Assembly: GCA_037127315.1 (NCBI GenBank)
Contig: JBBBDQ010000346.1
Location: forward strand, 5,021,001 to 5,085,000
Source: Ascarosepion bandense
Taxonomy: Eukaryota > Mollusca > Cephalopoda > Sepiida > Sepiidae
Direction: 5' to 3'
Length of the DNA: 64,000 nt
The notes below the pieces were generated by a model. That model saw only the letters and a program-made list of their open reading frames with translations, did not search any database and was not told the DNA's origin. Positions 1 through 11,505 of this stretch are shown one piece after another (the stretch's first letter is position 1; the number at the start of each line of letters is the position of its first letter). The position numbers and the translations under genes were made by a program.

Positions 1-539
1 TAGGTCTATGATTTCGGTAGTGTCAACCGTAAGTTTCCAACGATAACTTGAACGCTAGTAGCCTGAATGTTCCACAGTCTGGTAAACGAAGTCATTCTAT
101 TTCTTAATCGTCTCAATTTTACGACATTGATATTTATATTCAACAGGGACACCGTCATCAGCAAGAAGCCATTTTTTTCTTTTTTAACGATGGTAATATC
201 TGTTCTTTTTTATTTACATTTCTACTATTGTACTGAGTAGTGAGAAGTTTCACACAGTGCGATTTTTTAATCTATAGAAATTATTAGAGCACTGAGAATG
301 CTTTTGATCGATTAATCTTCATTGGAAATCATCGTAGGTCTCTAAAGATTTCTTCTCCATATTATCTATGAACTTCGCAAGTTTTTGGTTCCTGGTTGGC
401 TTTTCTATTTGCAAGATTAGATTAACTGACTTTTCAATTTTTCTCCTTTCGTTTGTAAGTGAGATATTTTTTTCCTACTCTGGAATTAGAGATATTTGTC
501 TACACTTGTATTTAACCCATTGCTAGTTGAATAGAGAAG
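1..539. other. AT-rich sequence without recognisable feature
   Basis: No coding region, RNA gene or recognised repeat seen. An 18-base string (tatttcttaatcgtctca, 99-116) recurs at 1324-1341 just inside the first LTR-like fragment; this may be chance or an older repeat. Confidence 0.5.
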
Positions 540-630
540 AAATGGATTCATACCTTTGCCAAGTTTATTAGTGCAAAAGTAAACTTAAAATACTAGACCG
601 GAATTTGAAATCGGCTCGCCAATGACATTT
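540..630 (-). repeat. SINE-A fragment, tRNA-related part
   Basis: Degenerate minus-strand SINE-A piece: 'atggattcatacctttgcc' matches the body ('attaatacctttcccaagg' in better copies) and 'gaatttgaaatcggctcgcc' matches the B-box region. It lies immediately upstream of a longer SINE-A copy in the same orientation. Confidence 0.55.
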
Positions 631-660
631 TTCTATAACTGTTACGCTACAATTGTGAAT

Positions 661-958
661 CAGTCAGTCATTTAAGTGCCATATGTCATACACTCTTTGG
701 CAATCTTATCTAAAAAAAGACATGATTGACTGGGCAAATGTATAGGTAATAGGTTGCCATTACTTTCTGCGGTAGGTTGGTTGGCAACCAAGGGTATAGA
801 ATCTACTGTGGCCCGCTATTTAACCAATAGCTGGAGAGAAAAATGGTGGATTAATATACTTCCAAATTTGCGCATTAGTGATTGCAATGAATTCGACTGG
901 AATTCGAGCTCGACTGATTTCTCAGTCTAAACCGATATTCACTGCACCACAACGCACA
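661..958 (-). repeat. SINE-A, near full length, tRNA-derived
   Basis: Minus-strand SINE. Its 3' tail (cagtcagtca...agtgcc) is at the low-coordinate end and its tRNA-like head (complement of 'ttcactgcaccacaacgcac') at the high end. The head carries a Pol III A-box-like 'tggtgcagtg' and a B-box-like 'gagctcgaattcc'. The body contains the family-wide segment 'ctgcggtag..tggttggcaacca'. It is diverged from the best copies, so it is an old insertion. Confidence 0.85.
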
Positions 959-1078
959 TTGTGTATACGGATTTGTAAACGTGAAAATTACTCCGTGCAA
1001 ATATGAATGTATAAACGAGTGTGTATACTTCTAACTCCATCAGAATGAGAACTATATGTAAGGGGTGATTTTCTAAGC

Positions 1079-1144
1079 GGGGCATCCAGTGTAATGATTC
1101 TAACGAGACAAACTTGCTAATCGTTACACCACATCGAAATGCCT
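1079..1144 (-). repeat. SINE-B fragment, tRNA-like head
   Basis: The reverse complement begins 'ggcatttcgatgtggtgtaa', the same head as the better copy at 11392. The A-box region is recognisable; the B-box half is degraded. Confidence 0.7.
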
Positions 1145-1289
1145 GAGAAATATGTGTAAATGTGTGTTTATGTTTATTTGTATGTGGCGTGTGGCAGTTT
1201 ATATGTGTACGCTTTTTATAATGCCCTCTTGCGAGGAACGAACTCTTCCTCCTGCTATGCTACGTATAGATTACCTGCGTTACATCTAC

Positions 1290-1564
1290 AGAGCGGTTAC
1301 TAGCAGTTTAACGAGCAGTCAAGTATTTCTTAATCGTCTCAGTTAACGAGAGATAATAGTCGGGCAGCGTAATAATAACGACTTATTTATTTTTACAATA
1401 CCTATTATTAACACTTCTTTGAATATCTTGTTTCTTTGTTATATTAATACACTGTTTTGAACCTATATCCTGTGTTCCGTGTTTTACTCCCGGCACGAAC
1501 TGGTCACTATAACTTTACGGCGAAGTTTCGCCACAACTACACAAAAAACTGGCAACGAAGATCC
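1290..1564 (+). mobile_element. LTR end plus primer-binding-site-like sequence
   Basis: Similar to the LTR at 2424-2808: shared stretches include 'cagcgtaataata', 'tattattaacacttc', 'ttgttccgtgttt'-type sequence and 'gcgaagtttcgccacaac'. It ends at 'tggcaacgaagatcc' (1550-1564), where a Ty3/gypsy-type element would carry its primer-binding site directly after the LTR. No internal coding region follows; sequence turns into SINE-A/TA within 40 bp. Confidence 0.55.
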
Positions 1565-1593
1565 ACAACAGTGCTTTATTTTTTCATCTTGTA

Positions 1594-1629
1594 CTTCTTG
1601 TGGTGCAGTGGATATCGGCTCGGAACCGA
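1594..1629 (+). repeat. SINE-A head fragment
   Basis: A 36-bp SINE-A 5' head (cttgtggtgcagtggatatc, then ggctcggaacc) breaks directly into a (TA)n run, leaving only the A-box half of the tRNA-like region. Confidence 0.7.
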
Positions 1630-1653
1630 TATATATATATATATATATATATA

Positions 1654-1945
1654 CGCGCTCACACCCAGATTGAGCACTCTGGAAGAATGGGAGACTTTGA
1701 AAAACAGTAGCTGCTCCGGCATGTACGCATAGCTCATTCAATAATGTATTAGAGAACTCTGGCTATTGGGCGTGTATAATGATAATATGCATGCTAAAAA
1801 GTCTGCTGTGCATCCATAGGCTAGAGGTAGAATCGCCGACTGACGCCACTTCGGTCGGGTTTCAATTCTGGGTTAAAAGCAATAGGAGTCTAACCGTAGT
1901 GATGAGCTGTGATACAGTGAAACAGATATGTTTGCGGATGACTAT
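1654..1945 (+). repeat. SINE-C copy 1 (tandem pair)
   Basis: About 290 bp. Starts 'cgctcacacccagattgagc', includes 'ggaagaatgg' and a tRNA-like segment ('ataggctagaggtagaatcg' A-box region, 'gggtttcaattctggg' B-box region), and ends 'gctgtgatacagtgaaacag...cggatgacta'. Preceded by (TA)n and followed without a tail by a second copy. The match to a tRNA is by box pattern only. Confidence 0.85.
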
Positions 1946-2243
1946 TTACGCTCTCACACCCTGATTGAGCACTCTGGAAGAATGGTAGACTTTGAAAAAC
2001 AGTAGCTACCCTTGCATGTACGCATAGCTCATTCAATAATGAATTAGAGCACTCTGGCTATTGGGCGTTTATAATGATAATATACACGCTAGAAAGTCTT
2101 CCTTTTTCTACCGTGCACCCATGATCTAGAGATAGAATTCCCGACTGACGCAACTTCGGTCGGGTTTTAATCCTGGGTTAAAAGCAATCGGAGTCTAACC
2201 GTAGTGATGAGCTGTGATACAGCGAAACAGATCTGTCTGCGAA
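1946..2243 (+). repeat. SINE-C copy 2, directly adjoining copy 1
   Basis: Same family and orientation as the preceding element, from 'tttacgctctcacaccctg' to 'agatctgtctgcgaa'. Then comes a (TA)n tail (2244-2261). Head-to-tail arrangement without an intervening tail suggests a dimer or unequal exchange. Confidence 0.85.
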
Positions 2244-2423
2244 TATATATATATATATTTGACAAAGACCAGTGAAGAATATGCAATGTTATCAGTTCTG
2301 ATCTAACATTTCGATTTCAGTCACTTTTCCACCACTGTAGCCGGCCTTCTCTCTATGTTTCCTTTACGCATTTTCAAGTCAATTGTTCTGATAAACTTTC
2401 TTCTTTACTAAGCACGACTTCAT

Positions 2424-2808
2424 CGCCGTAGGGTGGAGTCTCGGCTGGGAAAATTACACAGAAAGTTTTGGCCGGGCTATATGGCCCGGAGAACCCACAT
2501 TAAAAAGGCCTTGTAACCTTGCACCACATCTTGCCTTAATGGGAAGGCAACTAAATACAGCAGTTAACCAAAGCAGTTGACGACAGCTACTAGTCAGGCG
2601 ATAAGCAGCGTAATAATGCCTTCGGACTTACTTATTTCTATATTACTTATTATTAACACTTCCTTTCAATATTTTGTTTCTTGTTATACTAATGCATTGT
2701 TTAGAACATACCTTCTTGTTCCGTGTCTTAGTTTCGGCACAAACCGGCCACTACAAATTTGCGGGGAAGTTTCGCAAAAACTTCACAACAATTTAGCGAA
2801 AGTAAATT
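2424..2808 (+). mobile_element. Putative solo LTR, Ty3/gypsy-like, with PBS-like 3' junction
   Basis: Contains the segment shared with 46240-46690 ('gggtggagtctcggctggg', 'cccggagaacccacattaaa', 'aaggccttgtaacc') and a 3' part shared with 1290-1564. It ends in 'ttggcgacgaagatcc' (2807-2822), a plausible primer-binding site after an LTR. No gag/pol follows. Limits are approximate. Confidence 0.6.
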
Positions 2809-3094
2809 GGCGACGAAGATCCACAACAAAGTATCAGAAAGATGCTGGGGATTAGATTAAACATGTAAGCAAATTTTAGGTTAATTGATTGATTCGTATT
2901 TTGTGGCTTATCAACATTTTGTAGGTTATTCAAAGTCAGGAAATCTATTTAGACCGCGAAAAATTTTGTTCAGATAATAATAGTTTAATGATACAAACTC
3001 AGTTAATCCATAACTGGGAAAAGAGGTGGATTCATACTTTGGAGGGTCTTGGGCGTGAAGACTAGACCTAGTAAAAATAAAGATCTCTCTCTCT

Positions 3095-3107
3095 CTAAGT
3101 CTGTCCA

Positions 3108-3151
<44 letters not shown>

Positions 3152-3170
3152 ATCTATCCAAGTCTGTCCA

Positions 3171-3214
<44 letters not shown>

Positions 3215-3275
3215 CTAATCTATCCTATCTAATCTATCCTATCTATCCAAGTCTGTCCATGTCTAAGTCTATCCA

Positions 3276-3311
<36 letters not shown>

Positions 3312-3335
3312 CTATCTATCTATCTAATCTGTCCA

Positions 3336-3373
<38 letters not shown>

Positions 3374-3391
3374 ATCTATCTTAGTCTGTCA

Positions 3392-3424
<33 letters not shown>

Positions 3425-3483
3425 CTCTATATCAGTGTGTCCATATCTATCTATCTATCTATCTATCTATGTATCTATCTATG

Positions 3484-3530
<47 letters not shown>

Positions 3531-3554
3531 ATCAGTGTGTCCATATCATGTATC

Positions 3555-3610
<56 letters not shown>

Positions 3611-3621
3611 ATCAGTGTGTA

Positions 3622-3692
<71 letters not shown>

Positions 3693-3715
3693 ATCAGTGT
3701 GTCCATATCTATCCA

Positions 3716-3765
<50 letters not shown>

Positions 3766-3775
3766 AGTCTGTTCA

Positions 3776-3810
<35 letters not shown>

Positions 3811-3823
3811 ATCAGTGTGTTCG

Positions 3824-3887
<64 letters not shown>

Positions 3888-3893
3888 CCTTCT
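3095..3893 (+). repeat. (TATC)n satellite with interspersed spacer motif
   Basis: About 800 bp of TATC tetranucleotides broken by recurring spacers: 'aagtctgtccatatc' in the left part and 'cagtgtgtccatatc' in the right part. The long YLSIYLSI open frames here are simple-repeat artefacts. Confidence 0.95.
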
Positions 3894-5158
3894 GTCATTG
3901 TACCAGCTCCTCTTAACCTTGTCTAACAAAAAATGGCTGTATATTCCTGTTCTTGACTTGGCAACGACCGAACATGAACCCAATCGAAACCATTTGGCAT
4001 TTAATTTTACAATCAGGAAGATGAAGTACGTAAATTTCCGCCCAGAAAAACTTTCTTTGTCTGTGGATTGTTATGCACATCAGACTTGAACAATTAAACG
4101 TCGCTAGAATTATCCCTAAAAAGCATTCTCTACCTCCGTCATGTTTATCCATTGTCTACTTTTACAACATTAATCTTGAAATATATGTTATTAGCAATAT
4201 ATTAAAGAAATACTTCTTGTCCATATGTTTTATATGGTTGAGTTTTATTAATATTATTCGTATTAGCAAATTCTTTAAGTATTATATTTGTACATATTTA
4301 CATTAAAAAACAGAATATTAATTATATTTTAATAACGCATACATGTTACACTGTTATTTGTTATTAATATATTCTATGTTAATTCAAAGATTGATTATTC
4401 GAAAAGCACATGCTCTTTTATATTCAAAGAGAATTGTGAAAAATCTCTTTTATTTTTAGTTTTGGATATATTTCTTCTAATTAATTAGTCATTATATGAG
4501 GTTCTATGAGAAACATCTGAATAAAGAACGGAGAGAAAGAGAAAGAGTTGTGCGTGTGTGAGAACGTGAGAGATACAAACAGATACACAGACAGACAGAC
4601 AGACAGAAGGCAGAAGAAAACAGTCAAATAAGGAGATAGTCACACAGATAGAGAGATAGTTAGATAAAACTATTGATCAAATATGCGAACGGTGATTTTA
4701 TTTCCTCACTGGTAAACATGATTTAAAAATACAATCGTATATGTTCGAAAATCATTAAAAACCATAAAACTACCACCCAAGTATTAGGAACGAGGACTTA
4801 CCGGTTGATTTGTTTTATTTTCCGGTCGACTACTAAGTGGCTTTTAGCTCGAGGAAAAATCCAGAATCGAAAATAAAAAACAAAAAAAAATAAATAAATA
4901 AATAAAAAATAAAGAAGTAAAACTAAACAAGTAAACCTTTCCTTTCTTTATATATATTTTTCTACATAACATATGTTTAACAAAATCTTAGCCGGTACTT
5001 ACATTATAATCATGACTATCATATATTGGCGTATATTATGATACGGGAAGCCTACATGTGGTAAAGAAACCGTCTGAATTCCATTAATAGCCCACACGGT
5101 TTTTTTTCCAACTGCATATCAGAAAGTGATTTTTAAATTTGATACCAAAATTTACAAA
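3894..5158. other. AT-rich unique-looking sequence
   Basis: No gene recognised. 4530-4610 has purine-rich low complexity and an (ACAG)n run; 4880-4915 is A-rich. Short frames at 3913-4306 show no recognisable domain. Confidence 0.5.
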
Positions 5159-5159
5159 C

Positions 5160-5392
5160 AACTGGCCTCTAGCTCTCTCCCCTCTCCTGTATAACCTTCC
5201 CTTTCTCTCCACCTATGTATCTGTCATCGCACCTGCTTTCTCAGCTTTCTATTGTTCCTTTCTAACTAGCTTGTACTCCTCACTCTTTTCTAATTAATAC
5301 TTTTTACATTTATGTAACCCCCTGCACATCAGTGGCGTTTCTGCCTTGCTCGGGGTGAAATGATTAAAAAACAAAAAAACAAAAAAAAAACA
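5160..5392 (+). mobile_element. LINE-D 3'UTR fragment
   Basis: Plus-strand 3' end of the LINE-D non-LTR family, closely matching the reverse complement of 60967-61165. Common features are 'ctctagctctctcccctc', 'tataaccttccctttctctc', 'cctatgtatctgtcatcgca' and the terminal 'gccttgctcggggtgaaatg', followed by an A-rich tail (aaaaaacaaaaaaacaaaaa). No coding part remains. Confidence 0.85.
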
Positions 5393-5632
5393 TATATTTT
5401 ATTTGTCATTTTTTCTTTATGCTTCTGTTATATTGATGTAATTTTGTCTACCTCATTGTTGATTAGGTGTTCCTTCTTGTTGCAATAGCACACAAAATAG
5501 CAAAGACCTTGTTTATGAAACACTAGTTCATTCTGTTTCGTTCGTGAAATATTTGCATCTTTTCTCTATATTTTTGTTTAACTCCAAACACGAGTGTAAT
5601 GTACATTATTTACATTGTTCGAGCTGTTATCC

Positions 5633-5871
5633 TGTGGTGATACGGAGCAAAAGCGATGGACTGGATGTTTGCAGCCTCATAAATTTAATTAAATATTAAA
5701 TTTCCAGTTCGCGTAGGCTTGTGAACTGGAAATTTAATATTTAATTAAGTTTTATTTTTCAACCAGAACCTCTGCGCGAATCCGGCTGCGCACCGACGAC
5801 TTTTGGTCATTTTCTTTTTGGTTGTGAGGATGCAAACATCCGGTCCATCGCTTTTGCTCCGTATCACCACA
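5633..5871. repeat. Nested inverted repeat (foldback)
   Basis: Outer arms 5633-5679 and 5825-5871 are inverted copies (45 of 47 bases by eye; key string 'gatacggagcaaaagcgatg'). An inner perfect 26-bp inverted repeat (5685-5710 and 5723-5748, ending 'tttccagttc') has a 12-nt loop. The intervening 5749-5824 is not symmetrical. Confidence 0.85.
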
Positions 5872-5984
5872 ATCCCCATCTTTATTGCCATATTTCCAAT
5901 GTTTCAATCGTTGTACGCTCCAGCCTTTTTCAGGTGTTTTGAATTTCGAACAAATGTAAATACTACCGCATCTCAAAAGTATAG

Positions 5985-6765
5985 ACAAAATACGATTGAA
6001 ATGTGTTCAACACATAATTATCTTAATAACGGCTAACAAGAATGAGATACAGTGGCGATTCTACGAGGGCCAAAAGGGGACTTAGCTCTCCACCCCACCC
6101 CAAGAATTTCGACTGACCCATCGATTGCCCCACCACTTTTTAAGCTGGGCCTACGGGATATTTTTGGCTTAGCATAAGGGCTCAGAATTCCCACATAAAT
6201 TGACCTTGTGCCACACCTGACTTGGTGGAAAGTTAGCAAATACCCTTGCTTCAGCAATTATTAAACTGCTTATCATATTCCCTGTATTACCGTAGTGTAT
6301 TCTCATTGTAATAAAACTCTCTTCTTTCATCAACGCACGTGTTGCTGTTCTTTCACTCGAGTACCACCTTGTCTGTAACCTCTTCATATGATACAACAGT
6401 TTTATTCAAAATTCGATTTCAATCACGAGTGAGAATTTTTCAATAATAAACCTTATCGTAAGGTCAAGCGAGAATTCGAGAGTAGAATTTTCATACATAA
6501 GATTCTTTTTGATTTTATGGAAAAATCAATTTCAAACACGCGTGAGATGTATTCAGTACATAACGTTAACTTAACGTCTAGCGAGAATACGGAACTAAAT
6601 TATTAATATGTAACATTTGATTTTATTTGTTCAAAATTCGACTTCAAACACGACTTAAATGTGTTCAATACTTAATGTTATTTTAAGGTCTAACAAAAAT
6701 TTGAGACTAAAATTGTTATACCTAGCATTCATTTTATTTGTTCAAAATTCGACTTCAAGATGTCA
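5985..6765 (+). repeat. ~115-bp tandem array interrupted by an LTR-like insert
   Basis: Diverged units starting 'caaaattcgacttcaaacac' and containing 'atgtgttcaatac' and 'taaggtcta' recur at about 6410, 6524, 6638 and partly 6746. The first unit (from 5985) is cut at 6050 by the insert annotated at 6051-6389. Confidence 0.7.
6051..6389 (+). mobile_element. Putative solo LTR with 5-bp target duplication
   Basis: A 339-bp insert in the 115-bp tandem array, flanked by 'gatac' at 6046-6050 and 6390-6394. Its middle ('ctacgggatatttttggctt', 'attgaccttgtgcc', 'gtggaaagttagcaaatac') resembles 46745-46985. A poly(A)-signal-like 'gtaataaaactc' lies near 6310. The termini are not a clean TG...CA pair, so the LTR call is inferred from similarity and duplication length. 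Confidence 0.55.
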
Positions 6766-6941
6766 TCACGGGTTTAGTGATAGTACCTGAAAATAAAATT
6801 AAACTTATTAACTTATTAAGCAAATGATATTCGACTAACAGTTTTATAGTTTTTCTGGTTGTAATCACGTCAAAAAGCATATTTTGGATTTATTAATAAC
6901 TCTTTCTTTACCTTCGACTCTATTCGGTCACGTTTGTCGGC

Positions 6942-7073
6942 TTGTTTGTGCTGCTTAGTTGTTGCACAAGAACACGAATTTGGGGTACTCAATGAGGATT
7001 GAACTCACTATTCAGTTCTAATAGGTTCTAGGGGGACAAGCTTGCTAACTATTACACCACACCGAAATGCCCA
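6942..7073 (-). repeat. SINE-B, minus strand
   Basis: The reverse complement gives 'gggcatttcggtgtggtgta', a spacer, then B-box-like 'gagttcaatcctc' and the tail 'gttgttgcacaag...gcagc'-type sequence seen in the 11392 copy read forward ('gtgcaacaactaagcagcac'). Confidence 0.8.
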
Positions 7074-7934
7074 AAATGTATAGACTTACAGAGAATTGTC
7101 AGAATATGTTTGTCTGCCTGGCTGCCTTTCCGTGGGCAAGATATCTCAAGACCCGCTGAAAGGATTCAGATGATTTCGGAGATGATTGGCCTTATGACTG
7201 GCGCAAGCTGATTAGAGTTTGGGTTCGATTCGGTACGGGATAAAGTTTCTTGGTTATTTTTAACGGATGCTTTTATTAATAAGTTTTCGGAAGTTTCACA
7301 TACTGAATTACCTCCCCTGGATTGCCTTAAGGCATTACATTTTATGAAGGCACGTTTTTGTTATAATTGTAAGTAATCCTCTCTTGCTAATCAGTGGGAT
7401 GATGTCGGTATTGCCTTGACGGAGCTTTGGCGGTCTTTGAATGCCCTTGTTATTTATTTTTTCTTCTCATATGTTGGCTTTATTTAGCTTTCTTTTCTAA
7501 ACATGATGGCCTCTTTACTTTTTATTTGATTTACTTTCTATAGTATGAGAATAGATTTCGCTTACAGCGTTCAGCTACTCGCTTCCTTTTCAATAAGCAA
7601 AGGATAACTGAGAACAATGTAAATACAATTGTTACTCTTTGACATTTCTAATAAAGTTTGCATGAAAGTTTTCACCATTCATCTTTCTTATTAATAACAT
7701 CGATTTTCATGAAATTTACCTTTTAAGAAATTATCGACTCATATGTCAATATTCCGACTAAATATTTTGTTTATACTCACAGCATATTTATATTTTAATC
7801 ATTTCATTCGAAGTAAGACAATAAAACCGCTAAAACAAATGGTTACTAAGTATAAATGAACATGAGAAAAAGGAAAGCATAACTAAGGAGAGAGAAGAAT
7901 AACAGAACAAGAATAAAGAAAACAGATCACCATT
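7074..7934. other. No recognised feature
   Basis: AT-rich sequence without gene or clear repeat. 'gcgcaagctgattagagtttgggttcgattc' near 7200 has a faint B-box-like string ('gggttcgattc') but no matching A-box at tRNA spacing. Confidence 0.4.
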
Positions 7935-7935
7935 A

Positions 7936-8451
7936 ATCTACATATATAAAAGGCAATCTATGAGTCTATGTGTGACTGTTCCCTATGCACGCCTACATTT
8001 TTTAAAAATTCAAAATTTCTAGGGACACATATCTCCAGGGAAGCCAGGCCAACACATACATTTTGAGTTTTAGGTTCAGCAATTTTCCCTTTTGCATTTT
8101 TTGGCCAATGGACACGACTGTTTACATTTGCTCCGTAAAACATCTAAGATCTAAGATGGTTGTTGGATTACGTCACAGAAATCAAATCACACGTGCCAAA
8201 CGCGACTAAAATATTTTTTATTAAAAGAAAAAAAAAGCATTTATATTTAATTTATATTCCGACGTTTTAAAAATTCATTTGGTCAACAAAAAAAATGAAT
8301 ATTTTTCCTCGTAATTTTGAAACAAAAGACATGTTTTTTTTTTTAAGTGTTTTTTCAAACAAAAACAAAATATGTAAAATAAAAAGTGGCATCTTCTCCT
8401 ACTAGTAAAAATGTTCTGAGCTGCACGCGCAACGCCGGGCTATGATACTAG

Positions 8452-8452
<1 letters not shown>
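7936..8452 (+). mobile_element. Helentron-like non-autonomous element
   Basis: Begins 'ctacatatataaaaggcaat' with 'gagtctatgtgtgactgt' and ends 'cgcgcaacgccgggctatga..actagt' before a (TA)n run. The same termini ('ataaaaggcaa'-type start, 'gcaacgccgggctat' plus 'tagt' end) occur at 39180-39587 and 57108-57503. The class is inferred from this terminal pattern, familiar from Helentron/HINE elements; no Rep/helicase is present. Confidence 0.5.

Positions 8453-8480
<28 letters not shown>
8450..8480. repeat. (TA)n microsatellite
   Basis: About 15 TA units immediately after the Helentron-like terminus; a (GA)n run follows at 8515-8536. Confidence 0.95.
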
Positions 8481-8484
<4 letters not shown>

Positions 8485-8582
8485 TCTTACCACTCTTAAT
8501 GCGCAGAGGGTTAGAAAGAGAGAGAGAGAGAGAGAAAATTAATTGAAATAGAAAAAGGCAACTGACATTGCATTTGGAGGTT

Positions 8583-8879
8583 CTTGTGTTGTGGTGCAGG
8601 GCATATCGGCTCGAAATGAGATAATCGGAGACCCGAATTCGAATTCCAGTTGAATTCCTTGATTTCACTTACTCACAAATACACTTGGGAAAAGTCTCTT
8701 CCCTCCAAAATAAATAATAGGTCACACTGGTTTCTTGTAGCCTTGGCTGGCAACCATTCTACCGTAGAAAGCAATGGCAGCATACTGCGTGATAATCTTC
8801 TGCCTAGTCAGTCATGCCTCTTTTGTGACATGATCGCCCAAAGCGTGGATCACGTATGGCACTTAACTGACTGACTGTA
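8583..8879 (+). repeat. SINE-A, full length
   Basis: Complete plus-strand copy. The head is 'cttgtgttgtggtgcagggc' with A-box and 'gaattcgaattcc' B-box region; the body is 'ccttggctggcaacca..ctaccgtagaaagcaatggc'; the tail is 'gtatggcacttaactgactg'. The contained frame 8650-8874 is a SINE translation, not a gene. Confidence 0.9.
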
Positions 8880-9205
8880 TACAAGCAAGCGTGTGTATAT
8901 ATAGGACGATATACAGGTGTATGTGTGTGTATGTGTGTAAATATGTAACTATATGAGTATTTTCTGAGTATATGTGAGGTTTATTAGTATACTTGCGTAA
9001 ATCTGTGTTAGTATTATTTATACATGTATAAGTCCGGTTTTTCATAAATATATATGTGAGTTTGCGAACACAATGATTATATGTGAATATGGATGAATGT
9101 GTGTATGTTTGTATAGGTAAGTGTACACATAGACACATTTGTATGTACATACATATAGATGCGGAAATATGCGCATGGGATATACTTGTGTGTGTGTGTG
9201 TGTAA

Positions 9206-9254
<49 letters not shown>

Positions 9255-9326
9255 TATTTTCTGAGTATATGAAAGGCTTGTTACTAAACTTGCGTAAATA
9301 TGTGTTAGTATTATTTATATTTATAA
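8880..9326. repeat. TG/TA-rich low complexity with 75-bp direct repeat
   Basis: A segment beginning 'gtattttctgagtatatg' and ending 'tgtgttagtattatttata' occurs at about 8957-9030 and again at 9254-9326, separated by (TG)n/(TA)n-rich DNA. The second copy follows a (TA)n run at 9208-9250. Confidence 0.7.
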
Positions 9327-9463
9327 TCATTCTTAACCGAGATAAGGCCAAAATTTTTGTCATGGAACATGTTAGTTGATTTCCGTTTGATTTTAAAAGG
9401 AATGTTTATCCCGGAAAAATATTTGTACCGAATGGAACAAATATAGAATGGTCTGATGAAATG

Positions 9464-9467
<4 letters not shown>

Positions 9468-9519
<52 letters not shown>
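9468..9519. repeat. (TA)n microsatellite
   Basis: About 26 TA units; flanks unremarkable. Confidence 0.95.
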
Positions 9520-9522
<3 letters not shown>

Positions 9523-9699
9523 GGACTCTCCCGTCGATTTCGACGTATGAGTGTGCAACCTCAGTTAGACTACCACACAAAGAATTGATTAGAGTGGTGA
9601 AGGCCTGTGTAGCACCATCCACACTTTATTGGAACTGCTGATAACAAACAATCGGTGCAGAAGTTTTCCACGGATCGCAAGAACAGCAGAGCTCAGATA

Positions 9700-10185
<486 letters not shown>

Positions 10186-10194
10186 TGGCTAAAG

Positions 10195-10230
10195 TTAAGT
10201 GGATAATATATATGTATATTATCCACTTAA
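10195..10230. repeat. Perfect palindrome, 16-bp arms
   Basis: Arms 10195-10210 and 10215-10230 (ttaagtggataatata and its complement) separated by 'tatg', immediately 5' of a SINE-C copy. Confidence 0.9.
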
Positions 10231-10530
10231 CGCTCTCACATCCTAATTGAGCACTCTGGAAGAATGGTAGACTTTGAAAAACAGTAGCTATCCCGTCATG
10301 TACGCATAGCTCATTCAATAACGAATTAGAGCACTCTTGCTATTGGGCTTGTATAATGATAATATTCATGCTAAAAAGTCTGCCACTTCTACCGTGCGCC
10401 CATGGCCCAGAGGTAGAATCGCCGACTGACGCCACTTCGATCGGATTTCAATCCTGGGTTAAAAGCAATCGGAGTCTAACCGTACTGATGAGCGGTGATA
10501 CAGCGAAACAGATCTGTCTGCGGATGACTA
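10229..10530 (+). repeat. SINE-C, near full length
   Basis: From 'aacgctctcacatcctaatt' to 'gatctgtctgcggatgacta' followed by a short (TA) tail. The tRNA-like boxes are 'catggcccagaggtagaatc' and 'gatttcaatcctggg'. One of the best copies in the window. Confidence 0.9.
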
Positions 10531-11040
10531 TATATATATGACTGGCCAATTTTTCGAGTATAACTTTCAAGCTTGTTTGTGCTTCAACACCAAGAATTTC
10601 TGTTGCTGCTTTGCTGAGTGGAATTTAATAACTGCTTCTGAAAAAGAGGCACATCAATAAGGCAGTATAATAACTATTTGTATCGCATTTACATTGCATC
10701 AGTTTAATTAATAATCTAGAAATTGTATAGGTTGAAGTTTTTTCTAGCGACTGTAAGTTTTCAAGAAAGTAGCTGGTTTGTGTAGAAAGGGTAGAAGATA
10801 GATTGACAAGTGAATAATAATAATATTTTACATTGATCAAAAATCTTATAAAAAATTTAAATTAAAACGTATGATTATTTTTAACCAGCTTACAGAATAT
10901 TCCAAACATGTGGAATTTTCAGACAATTCTCTGAAAGTATACAAAAATTCACCCCAGTATAGAGTTTTGTTTTGACTACTATACAGAATATATCATACGT
11001 AACACACCACTTAATAAATCCCGTGCCTGACTAAGAAAAC

Positions 11041-11345
11041 AACAACTTTTAGGCAAAATTCGACTTTATTCATCAACATAGTCTCCCTCTAGGGTGATAC
11101 ACTGATTCTAACGGTTCTCTAACAATACGATGCCTTTTTTTGTAAAATGATTTGTCATTGTCCTCAAAGTACGCCTCAGTTTCCGATACCACTTCTTCAT
11201 TGGAGCCAAATCTCTTTCCCTGGAGCATTCGTTTGAGGTCGGCAAACAGCCAATAGTCGCTGGGGGCTAGATCTGGATGAACAATATACCTTGGGCATCC
11301 CAAAATACGGAGACCAAAAACCTAGTCTGCTGATGTTTGTGCCTT
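11041..11345 (-). pseudogene. mariner transposase C-terminal remnant
   Basis: The minus-strand frame (11303-11073) reads HPDLAPSDYWLFADLKRM and continues with GKRFGSNEEV and FEDNDKSFYKK, the well-conserved C-terminal part of mariner transposases: the last catalytic Asp in the PDLAPSDY motif of DD34D enzymes and the region after it. Only about 75 of a usual ~345 residues remain, with the N-terminal two thirds absent and the C-terminus degraded. The element sits inside the 90-bp satellite beside a SINE-B. Confidence 0.85.
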
Positions 11346-11391
11346 TGGTCACGTCGGACAATTATCTTTAGATCTATACATTTTCCCGTTT

Positions 11392-11505
11392 GGGCATTTC
11401 GGTGTGGTGTAAAGGTTAAAGTATTAGAACTGAGTAGTGAGTTCGATCCTCAGTGGGTACCCCATACTCTTGTCCTTGTGCAACAACTAAGCAGCACTTA
11501 GAAAT
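11392..11505 (+). repeat. SINE-B, best copy
   Basis: Plus-strand tRNA-derived SINE. Its A-box-like 'tggtgtaaagg' and perfect B-box 'gttcgatcc' lie at near-tRNA spacing, followed by 'tgggtaccccatactcttg' and 'gtgcaacaactaagcagcac'. The internal Pol III promoter looks intact. Confidence 0.85.

Noticed and set aside
99..1341. 18-bp identical string at 99 and 1324 as an insertion signature
   Set aside because: No matching flanks or element between; likely chance or fragmentary repeat.
3049..4089. Long open frames of YLSIYLSI repeats
   Set aside because: Direct translation of (TATC)n; open in several frames at once.
8583..8640. Functional tRNA gene
   Set aside because: Boxes present but no acceptor-stem pairing or anticodon loop; repeated many times as a SINE head.
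8650..8874. 74-codon frame
   Set aside because: Lies wholly in a SINE-A copy.
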